Part shown: in pieces, positions 46,248-53,295 of the stretch
Layout: every line of letters starts with the position of its first letter
Numbering within the stretch: the stretch's first letter is position 1
The notes under the pieces: model-generated
Seen by the model: only the letters and a program-made list of their open reading frames with translations
Told to the model about the DNA's origin: nothing
Databases searched by the model: none
Assembly (NCBI GenBank): GCA_937995755.1
Contig: CALKJD010000082.1
Location: 1 to 55,773 of the forward strand
Origin: an uncultured Saprospiraceae bacterium
GTDB taxonomy: Bacteria > Bacteroidota > Bacteroidia > Chitinophagales > Saprospiraceae
Reading direction: 5' to 3'
DNA length: 55,773 nucleotides
Translations under genes and position numbers: made by a program

Positions 46248-46655
46248 TTACGTACCAAATAGGGTTAGTTTTGCCTTTTTCTTTGATCTCTCTTTATTGT
46301 CATACCAAAGGACAATAGTCTTAATAGCTTTTTTATGATTTGCTATTTCAACGATTTTGCTTGAAGATTTTTCTGTGAAGTGATGAGCTAAAGTCATGTT
46401 TTTTACTAATCCATCAATATACTCTATTCTCATTTTGTATAGGTTGAGATCGTCTCCAGATGCTACTAGTTTTAACTTTGAGAATGTGCCTTCGTCAGCA
46501 CCTAGATGAAGTACATCTTTATTTTGTTTGAAATTAACAGATTTGCTAACTAGTTCTTTCCACTGTGCGTTAAAAGTATTGGGTGCTGTGGTAGTGAAGC
46601 TAGTAAGGAAAAAGATTGTCACTACTGATAAGAAACTACTGAGTATAGGATTCAT
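46248..46655 (-). CDS. Small exported protein, DUF2541-like, copy A
   Basis: 135 residues with a signal peptide (about 1-24, LSVVTIFFLTSFTTTAP). The mature part is one beta-sandwich-like domain: WKELVSKSVNFKQNKDVLHL, GTFSKLKLVASGDDLNLYKM, IEYIDG, and a basic end TIVLWYDNKERSKKKAKLTLFG. I recall the pattern W-K-L-L-G-x-x-x-V-x-F-x-x-D-x-D-V-I from secreted DUF2541-type proteins, but the family label is moderate. It has a paralogue of identical length 164 nt upstream on the same strand (46820-47227), about 44% identical over 104 aligned residues by hand count and with no gaps. Function unknown. Confidence 0.75.
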   Translation of the reverse strand: MNPILSSFLSVVTIFFLTSFTTTAPNTFNAQWKELVSKSVNFKQNKDVLHLGADEGTFSKLKLVASGDDLNLYKMRIEYIDGLVKNMTLAHHFTEKSSSKIVEIANHKKAIKTIVLWYDNKERSKKKAKLTLFGT

Positions 46656-46819
46656 GAGCTTTGGTTTATTAGTGTATAATTAGGGCGAAAGTATAAGTAG
46701 TAGTTAACTTATCTTAGGGCTTGTCGGAGTATATGGTTAAGGTAAGAGTCAGCCAATATCTTGACGCAAGTAGAGGAGGCAGAACGATTTCTTTCTACTC
46801 ATTACTTTTTGTTTTTTAG

Positions 46820-47227
46820 CTACTTTCCAAACACTGTAACTTTAGCTTTTTGCTTAGATCTTTTTTTTGTGTTATGCCAAAAAGTAATCTTCTTGATGAT
46901 TCTTCTACGTCCATCGATGTTGATGATTTCGCTAGATGATCGCTTAGTGAATTTATGGTTAAAATCGATGTTTTCTATTTGACTATTGAGATATTCGATT
47001 TGCATCTTATGCATGTCGATATTTCCACCGCTTACTTCTAGTTTTAATATTGAGAATCTTCCGTCTTTAGATCCGACATGGATTACATCTCGGTCTAATT
47101 TAAAGTCTACACTACTGCTGCCTATCTTTTCCCATTTGATGACGGTGTTAGTGATTGTGGATGAAGTGAAACTTGAAAGACTTAGGATTAATATCAGTGC
47201 AGTAAGACTGTTGCTTATAGATTTCAT
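46820..47227 (-). CDS. Small exported protein, DUF2541-like, copy B
   Basis: 135 residues with signal peptide about 1-24 (LTALILILSLSSFTSSTI). The mature domain matches copy A: WEKIGSSSVDFKLDRDVIHV, GRFSILKLEVSGGNIDMHKM, IEYLNSQIENIDF, SSSEIINIDGRRRIIKKITFWH, KRSKQKAKVTVFG. It lies between hppA and copy A, all on the minus strand, with 164 nt to copy A and 335 nt to hppA, so each may be transcribed alone. Gene duplication is clear. The basic C-terminus in both could contact anionic polymers, but this is a guess. Confidence 0.75.
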   Translation of the reverse strand: MKSISNSLTALILILSLSSFTSSTITNTVIKWEKIGSSSVDFKLDRDVIHVGSKDGRFSILKLEVSGGNIDMHKMQIEYLNSQIENIDFNHKFTKRSSSEIINIDGRRRIIKKITFWHNTKKRSKQKAKVTVFGK

Positions 47228-47461
47228 AGTACTTAATTTTTTGGATTCAAGTACTTAGACGACAAGATTTACGCGAAGCTTATATTGAGTTGTTATTTTT
47301 CAAAATATTTAACATTTCGATAGAGTGAGTCTTGTGCAAGATCACTTTTCCTAGATTACTTAAACCATCCTAGAAGGCAATATGCCTGGTGTGGATGGGG
47401 AAATAGGATGAGGTATGGAGATAAACATAAACCTTGTATCTTTCAATAGAGACTGTAGCTC
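47228..47461. other. Intergenic stretch between copy B and the hppA terminator
   Basis: No gene is seen. A short GGCA-ATA-TGCC palindrome near 47377 is the only symmetric element. The exact promoter of copy B is not recognised. Confidence 0.35.
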
Positions 47462-47494
47462 AAAAAAAGCAACACCCAATGAAGGATGTTGCTT
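47462..47494 (-). terminator. Terminator of hppA
   Basis: On the minus strand AAGCAACATCC pairs with GGGTGTTGCTT (one G-T pair) around TTCATT, followed by a T-run. It lies about 70 nt past the hppA stop. Confidence 0.88.
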
Positions 47495-47562
47495 ATAAGT
47501 GTTTTCAAGACTTTAATCTAGTAGTTTGTCTAGACGTGTCTTTAGCCGATTAATTTCGTTTG

Positions 47563-49728
47563 CTATATAAATGGTGCAATTACTAATGCAACCACTGACA
47601 TCAACTTAAGTAATATGTTAAGTGATGGTCCAGAAGTATCCTTAAATGGATCACCTACTGTGTCACCTACTACAGTAGCTTTGTGTGCTTCTGATCCTTT
47701 GTAATGCATTACGCCGTCGATCTCTACACCTTCTTCAAACATTTTCTTAGCATTATCCCAAGCTCCACCTGCGTTAGATTGGAAGATAGCCATAAGTACA
47801 CCACATACAGTTACTCCTGCTAGTACACCTCCTAGCATTTCTGCACCACCTACGAATCCAAATGCAACTGGAGTAATCACTGCGATAAGTCCAGGTAAAA
47901 TCATTTCGCGAATAGAAGCTTTAGTAGATATTTCTACGCACTTGTTATATTCTGCTTTGCCATCTGCTGCTTCAAATGTAGCTACGTCTGCTGCTGACCA
48001 TTCACTTTGTTCCTTACCGTCATACTTTTTCATTACAGCTAATGCCGCTTTGAGCTCAGGTATATCTGCAAATTGTCTTCTTACTTCATTGATCATATCC
48101 ATTGCTGCTTTTCCTACGGCATTCATAGAGAGTGCAGAGAATAAGAATGGAAGCATACCACCGATAAGAAGTCCGGCCATTACTTTTGGCTGAGCAATAT
48201 CGATAGATGTAATTCCAGCGGTAGCCATGAATGCTGCAAATAATGCTAATGCAGTTAATGCAGCGGATCCAATTGCAAATCCTTTTCCAATTGCAGCCGT
48301 AGTATTACCTACTGCATCGAGTTTGTCTGTTCTTTGTCTTACTTCTTTTGGAAGTTCGGCCATCTCTGCGATACCACCTGCATTATCGGCAATAGGTCCG
48401 TAAGCATCTACAGCTAGTTGTATTCCTGTGTTAGATAGCATACCTACTGCTGCGATAGCGATACCATAAAGTCCAGCAAAGTGATGTGCTCCTAATATTG
48501 CTGCTGCCAATACGATGATTGGTGCTGCTGTTGAAATCATTCCTACACCTAGACCTGCGATGATGTTAGTCGCAGCTCCTGTAGTAGATTGCTTTACGAT
48601 TGACATTACTGGTCCTGTACCTGTTCCTGTATAATGCTCTGTGATCTTACCTATAAGTAATCCAGCCGCTAATCCGCATAGGATGGCGAAGAAAACTCCA
48701 GATGCAGTGTATCCAGCAAATCCATTTGGTATCATCCACTGAGTAATAAACCAAGTCGCTACAAGCATAAGTCCTGCAGATCCAAATTCACCTATGTTTA
48801 ATGCAGTTTGTGGGTCTCCACCTTCTTTTACTTTTACAAAGAATGTACCTATGATAGAAGTTACGATTCCTACTGAAGCTAATACTAGAGGTAGTAATAC
48901 CGCATTCATTCCACCAAAATCATTAGTTAGAGCGAATCCGTCAACTGATCCAATATATACCGCACCTAATACCATCGTACCGATGATCGATCCTACATAA
49001 GATTCAAAGAGATCGGCGCCCATTCCGGCTACATCACCAACATTATCACCAACGTTATCTGCTATAGTCGCTGGGTTCAATGGGTGATCTTCTGGAATGC
49101 CAGCCTCTACCTTTCCCACAAGGTCAGCTCCTACATCCGCAGCTTTGGTATATATACCTCCACCTACTCTTGCAAATAAGGCAATTGATGAAGCTCCAAA
49201 AGAGAATCCTGTTAGTATTGTAATAACTCTTGTTACCTGGGCGGCATCTTCCACTCCAAACATATTAGAGTATATTAAGAATAAAGCTCCTAGACCTAAT
49301 ACACCTAGACCTACAACGCCTAAGCCCATTACAGCTCCACCAGCGAATGCTACTTCTAATGCTTTTCCTAAGCTTGTTCTAGCTGCCGCTGTTGTACGTA
49401 CATTAGCTTTAGTCGCTACCTTCATTCCAATGAATCCTGCCAATGCAGAACAAATAGCACCTAGTATAAATGAAACAGCCACTAGCCAAGAAGATGCGGC
49501 TGTCATACCACTCCATGCTAATAATGCGGCTACAATTACTACAAATATTGCAAGGACTTTATATTCCGCTTTGAGAAATGACATTGCTCCGTCGCTAATG
49601 TGCTTAGCTATTTTGGACATTTTTTCAGTCCCTTCATCTTGTTTACTGACCCATCCAGACTTCCAAAATGTAAATAGCAGAGCTAATACACCGAAAGCAG
49701 GAATGGCCATCATTAAAGTTTGATCCAT
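47563..49728 (-). CDS. hppA: Membrane-bound ion-pumping pyrophosphatase, K+-dependent type
   Basis: 721 residues, about 16 membrane helices. Hydrolyses cytoplasmic pyrophosphate to pump H+ or Na+ outward. The Mg-PPi binding motifs [31 protein letters not shown] and the C-terminal [17 protein letters not shown] are intact. In [17 protein letters not shown] the Ala after GNTTA, where K+-independent enzymes have Lys, marks the K+-dependent subfamily. That subfamily includes H+, Na+ and dual pumps, and the pumped ion cannot be decided from what I read. The gene is monocistronic with a clear promoter at 49785-49815 and a terminator at 47462-47494. It helps maintain ion gradients and clears PPi from biosynthesis. 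Confidence 0.97.
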   Translation of the reverse strand: MDQTLMMAIPAFGVLALLFTFWKSGWVSKQDEGTEKMSKIAKHISDGAMSFLKAEYKVLAIFVVIVAALLAWSGMTAASSWLVAVSFILGAICSALAGFIGMKVATKANVRTTAAARTSLGKALEVAFAGGAVMGLGVVGLGVLGLGALFLIYSNMFGVEDAAQVTRVITILTGFSFGASSIALFARVGGGIYTKAADVGADLVGKVEAGIPEDHPLNPATIADNVGDNVGDVAGMGADLFESYVGSIIGTMVLGAVYIGSVDGFALTNDFGGMNAVLLPLVLASVGIVTSIIGTFFVKVKEGGDPQTALNIGEFGSAGLMLVATWFITQWMIPNGFAGYTASGVFFAILCGLAAGLLIGKITEHYTGTGTGPVMSIVKQSTTGAATNIIAGLGVGMISTAAPIIVLAAAILGAHHFAGLYGIAIAAVGMLSNTGIQLAVDAYGPIADNAGGIAEMAELPKEVRQRTDKLDAVGNTTAAIGKGFAIGSAALTALALFAAFMATAGITSIDIAQPKVMAGLLIGGMLPFLFSALSMNAVGKAAMDMINEVRRQFADIPELKAALAVMKKYDGKEQSEWSAADVATFEAADGKAEYNKCVEISTKASIREMILPGLIAVITPVAFGFVGGAEMLGGVLAGVTVCGVLMAIFQSNAGGAWDNAKKMFEEGVEIDGVMHYKGSEAHKATVVGDTVGDPFKDTSGPSLNILLKLMSVVALVIAPFI

Positions 49729-49784
49729 TGTTGTTGGCTTTTCTATTAAATTAAAAAATATGATATATATAAATATCTAATGAT

Positions 49785-49815
49785 CAAAAGTAGCGTAATT
49801 TCTCAGTTTTACAAA
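49785..49815 (-). promoter_or_regulatory. Consensus promoter of hppA
   Basis: On the minus strand TTTG (49815-49812), a 19-nt spacer and TACTTTTG (49792-49785). This is an exact fit to TTTG-N19-TAnnTTTG, the Bacteroidota housekeeping promoter. The transcript would start near 49778, leaving a leader of about 50 nt. Confidence 0.8.
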
Positions 49816-50207
49816 CTAAAAGAGTTTGATAGTGTTTTTGTTGATTTGGTGTATTGTTGTTTGTTTTCTTTGCTTTTCGTTATTTATTTTTGCTCTTTTA
49901 TTATTGGGAGCAAAATATTTGATTGTCTTGCTGTTATAGCAAATTTCTATTGGTTGTTTTCGTTACATGAATTTTTGGGAGTTGTTATTTTTACAAAATA
50001 TAGTATTGTTTATGGTGCTCAGTTATGAAGGATGGCATATTTTGTTTGGAGTAAAAGTGGGAATGCTTTTAAAATATGTCTGATATTTAGTGATTGGAAA
50101 GTAAAACGGTCTCTTTATTAGGGTTTTAAAGTTAAAAATGACCAATAGCATAGATAGTAAGTAAGTTCTCTTCTTTGATGATTTTCAAATTAACTATCTT
50201 TATACTT
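49816..50207. other. T-rich intergenic region, no gene called
   Basis: Very T-rich on the plus strand. An 82-codon hydrophobic frame at 49780-50028 is probably a by-product of this composition and overlaps the hppA promoter. An inverted repeat TTTTGCTC/GAGCAAAA (49888-49895 with 49908-49915) is present without a clear role. Confidence 0.4.
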
Positions 50208-51023
50208 ATGAGGTTACGTGCCATTTTATATCGACTTGCATTCTGTAGTGTACTAGGACTAATTAGTTGTAGTATGTTTGGTCAAACTACTTTTCAGCCC
50301 AAGCAGATAGAGTTTGATTGGAAAGGTATCGTGTATCGGTATGAAAGAGCAGTTGACTTTACATTGCATACTCATGGATTTCTGCTCGGATTTAATACAG
50401 GTAGAATACTCACGTATGATAAAACGAGATACTATCATTTCTCATTGGGGTATATGCGTGATCCACGCGAGCGCAGTCAGAATAAGAATATTCCTTTAGA
50501 TAATATGACGTCTAAATCCTTTGCTTATGGCAAATTGAATTCACTATATGTACTTAGGGCAGGAATAGGAGTGAAAAAATACCTTTCGGAAAAAGCGAAG
50601 CGGAAGGGTATAGCTGTTGGTTATAACTATGAGCTAGGGCCAGCAATTGCTATGCTAAAGCCTAATTACTTGTACTTATTGTTTGAAGAGACTCAGATGG
50701 GAATGTCCATACCTGAGTTGCGAGTAGAAAGGTACTCTGCAGAAAATGCTGATGTGTTTCTTGATTATAATAGGATATTTGGCGGTGGAGGATTTTCTCG
50801 AGGTTGGAAAGAATTGACGTTTACACCAGGTATACAAGCTAAGGGAGGAATCTTATTCAGTTTGGGAGCCTATGATAAATATGTAAAGATGGTCGAGGTT
50901 GGTATAATGGCTGATTTGTTCATCAAGAAAATATCTATATTGGCAGAGACAGAAGCTGTCAGTAATAAACCCTATTTTATCAATCTATATTTAACTTTGC
51001 AACTCGGAGCTAGAAGCAACTAA
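50208..51023 (+). CDS. Outer-membrane-barrel-like protein of unknown function
   Basis: 271 residues from the ATG at 50208 (MRLRAILYRLAFCSVLGLISC). The in-frame start at 50175 adds 11 hydrophobic residues. The signal sequence ends near SMFGQ, and the Cys in LISCSMFGQ is more likely within the h-region than a lipobox. The mature protein is made of alternating strands (YHFSLGYMRD, LYVLRAGIGVKKYL, GIAVGYNYELGPAIAML, LTFTPGIQAKGGILFSLG, MVEVGIMADLFI, FINLYLTLQLGARS), as in eight- to ten-strand barrels. I do not recognise a named family. It lies 74 nt upstream of lipA on the same strand. Confidence 0.75.
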   Translation: MRLRAILYRLAFCSVLGLISCSMFGQTTFQPKQIEFDWKGIVYRYERAVDFTLHTHGFLLGFNTGRILTYDKTRYYHFSLGYMRDPRERSQNKNIPLDNMTSKSFAYGKLNSLYVLRAGIGVKKYLSEKAKRKGIAVGYNYELGPAIAMLKPNYLYLLFEETQMGMSIPELRVERYSAENADVFLDYNRIFGGGGFSRGWKELTFTPGIQAKGGILFSLGAYDKYVKMVEVGIMADLFIKKISILAETEAVSNKPYFINLYLTLQLGARSN

Positions 51024-51097
51024 TTGCTAATAAGTCCGTTATTATGAAGACATGCCACTTTTTATAGGCATATTATATATTCAAATCATCAACGCTC

Positions 51098-51976
51098 GTG
51101 CTAGAATTACCAGTAGTATCCAATATAGAGAAGCCGAAAAGGGAGAAGAAACCAAACTGGCTGAGAGTCAAATTGCCAATAGGTGAAGACTATAAAAGAG
51201 TAAGAGGTCTCGTAGACGAATATAAACTTCATACGATCTGCCAAAGTGGTAATTGCCCTAATATGGGCGAGTGCTGGGGTGCAGGTACCGCTACTTTTAT
51301 GATATTAGGTAATGTATGTACGCGTAGCTGTTCGTTCTGTGCAGTAAAGACAGGACGTCCACCTGAGTATGATGAAGATGAGCCACGTCGAGTAGCTGAA
51401 GCTATTAGACTTATGGAAGTAAAACATGCAGTTCTTACCTCAGTCAATAGAGATGAACTCAAAGATCGCGGAGCGGAAATATGGTATCAGACGGTTGTTC
51501 AGATCAAAGAACAATCTCCAAATACAACTATAGAAACACTAATACCAGATGTGAAGGCCAACTGGGAAGCGTTAGATCGTATGATCGAAGGGGGACAAGA
51601 GGTAGTATCTCATAACATGGAGACTGTTGAAGAGCTATATCGTAAGGTTAGACCTCAAGGTAAATATCATAGAAGTCTAGAGCAGCTTCAGCGTATCAAA
51701 GAAGCTGGTAACAGGACAAAGACTGGATTTATGGTGGGGCTTGGTGAGACTGACGAGCAAGTATATAGAATCATGGACGATCTTATCAAAGCGAAAGTAG
51801 ATGTAGTGACTATCGGCCAATACCTACAGCCGACTAAGATGCACTTAGCTGTAGATTCGTTTGTACATCCAGAAAAATTTGCAGAGTACAAGGCTGTTGG
51901 ATTAGAGAAAGGATTTGATTTTGTAGAAAGCGGACCCTTAGTAAGATCGAGTTATCATGCAGAGCGTCATCTATAG
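51098..51976 (+). CDS. lipA: Lipoyl synthase
   Basis: 292 residues. Radical SAM enzyme that inserts two sulfurs into octanoyl groups on E2/GcvH domains in the cytoplasm. The auxiliary 4Fe-4S cluster ligands are Cys48, Cys53 and Cys59 ([12 protein letters not shown]). The radical SAM cluster is Cys74, Cys78 and Cys81 (CTRSCSFC). The C-terminal RSSYHAERH supplies the Ser ligand of the auxiliary cluster. The GTG at 51098 is taken as the start; it gives the usual N-terminal [10 protein letters not shown] segment. lipB is not in the window. The gene after it (52192) is 215 nt away and probably independent. Confidence 0.97.
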   Translation: MLELPVVSNIEKPKREKKPNWLRVKLPIGEDYKRVRGLVDEYKLHTICQSGNCPNMGECWGAGTATFMILGNVCTRSCSFCAVKTGRPPEYDEDEPRRVAEAIRLMEVKHAVLTSVNRDELKDRGAEIWYQTVVQIKEQSPNTTIETLIPDVKANWEALDRMIEGGQEVVSHNMETVEELYRKVRPQGKYHRSLEQLQRIKEAGNRTKTGFMVGLGETDEQVYRIMDDLIKAKVDVVTIGQYLQPTKMHLAVDSFVHPEKFAEYKAVGLEKGFDFVESGPLVRSSYHAERHL

Positions 51977-52191
51977 ATTTTGATAGTATATATCGTTGAG
52001 ACTTACTTCGTTGAAGGTTTGTAGAATGATTTTGTCGTTGATGTAATTTTACTTGTTCGACTTGATTTTATCGGCTTTCCAAATAAGGTCAGACCCATTG
52101 TTAGCTTTTCACTGAGTAAAGTATTTTTAGCTTATAATTGATTAATTCAAATCCATCTCATAGAGATCGGACCTAAGCCCAATTGCAGTAA

Positions 52192-53178
52192 ATGATCATC
52201 AGACACGAAAAGGTAAAAGCAGGAATCATAGGCTGGGGAGAGAACACACTCTTACTTGCGGATCTATTGACGAGATATGCTAAGAATATCGAACTAGTAG
52301 CATTAAGTACATCGTATGATGCCGGTCGCGATTATGCGATTAGTAATTTGGGCATCAAACATATATTTACACATCATATACAGATGATGGACCTGCACGA
52401 GATTGATGCAGTCATCATTGCTGGACCTGGAGAAGAGCATACAGAGCAGATAATTGCCAGCCTTAAAGCTGGGTATCACGTATTGTACGAATTGCCAGCA
52501 GCACTTGATATTTCTAAAGCGATAAAGTTAGTTGATGCTATCGAGCATTATCCTAGCCAGATTGCTATGGGTGCCTTTCCGCATCGATATGATTCTAAAT
52601 TTATCAAGGTCAGAGAGAAAATTCAGAATGGCGGTATAGGAGATATTATAGCTGTCGAAGTAAGTGTCAACCAATCTAGAGCTAGTAAAATAGTAAAAGC
52701 AGATCCTGGAATTGTGAGAGACATGCTGCTTAAAGAAATAGATCTCGTCAGATGGCTTACCGGTCAAGAGATTATATCTGTTAATAGTAATAGTGTGGGT
52801 GAAGGTCCGAACATGACCTATGCTCATTTTGCAGCCAAATTAGAAGGGGGACAATCCAGTACTTTTACGGCTAATCGACAATCACATCAACCTATTGGAA
52901 GTAGTATCAAGATTATCGGAAGTGAAGCTGAAATATATTTCCGTGGACCCATAGAAACCTATGAGTATGCAGAAATATCTAATGGACAACTTACGCCTAC
53001 TTCTTTAGATCAGGATAATAGAAAGCAATATATGGATATTCTAAATGCCTTTCTTTATACAATACAGGAGAAGGTGAAGCCTAATGATACAGTGAAAGAT
53101 ATCATGAGTAATACAAGAACCACTTTAGCTTTTGAAAAGTGTCTAGAGTTGTATGGTCCAGTTGGGATCGAGTTGTAG
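52192..53178 (+). CDS. Gfo/Idh/MocA-family protein with altered catalytic signature
   Basis: 328 residues. N-terminal Rossmann domain (about 8-125) with GIIGWGENTLLLADLL in the NAD(P) loop and VIIAGPGEEHTEQI, followed by the alpha/beta C-terminal domain (about 130-325: GGIGDIIAVEVSV, GSSIKIIGSEAEIYFRGPIE). The length and order fit the family of NAD(P)-dependent sugar dehydrogenases. The signature EKP, whose Lys is catalytic, reads Glu100-Leu101-Pro102. The DxGxHxxD motif reads Asp177-Met-Leu-Leu-Lys181-Glu-Ile-Asp184, with His replaced by Lys. It may be inactive, may use a different mechanism, or may act as a ligand sensor. No sugar genes adjoin it; lipA is upstream. Confidence 0.88.
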   Translation: MIIRHEKVKAGIIGWGENTLLLADLLTRYAKNIELVALSTSYDAGRDYAISNLGIKHIFTHHIQMMDLHEIDAVIIAGPGEEHTEQIIASLKAGYHVLYELPAALDISKAIKLVDAIEHYPSQIAMGAFPHRYDSKFIKVREKIQNGGIGDIIAVEVSVNQSRASKIVKADPGIVRDMLLKEIDLVRWLTGQEIISVNSNSVGEGPNMTYAHFAAKLEGGQSSTFTANRQSHQPIGSSIKIIGSEAEIYFRGPIETYEYAEISNGQLTPTSLDQDNRKQYMDILNAFLYTIQEKVKPNDTVKDIMSNTRTTLAFEKCLELYGPVGIEL

Positions 53179-53225
53179 TTACTCGATATTGAAATCATCT
53201 CGCTGAGAGATAAAACCTTAAAACT

Positions 53226-53265
53226 AAAAAAAAAAGCGCTGATCAACATAAGTCGATCAGCGCTT
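53226..53265 (-). terminator. Strong terminator of the right-edge T9SS cargo gene
   Basis: An 11-bp perfect stem AAGCGCTGATC/GATCAGCGCTT followed on the minus strand by a run of ten T (53235-53226). It lies 31 nt past the minus-strand stop at 53296 and may also stop the convergent gene at 53178. Confidence 0.94.
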
Positions 53266-53295
53266 CTATATTTTATTAACTATCCAATTGGGACA

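Noticed and set aside
49097..49723. 208-codon frame antisense to hppA, and a similar 206-codon frame antisense to the 680-residue transporter (23840-24460)
   Set aside because: Both are mirror images of strongly conserved genes on the opposite strand; their low-complexity Ala/Thr/Ile composition reflects codon use of the real gene.
49780..50028. 82-codon plus-strand hydrophobic frame
   Set aside because: It begins inside the hppA promoter. The T-rich DNA alone gives a Phe/Leu/Val-rich translation, and there is no family pattern.
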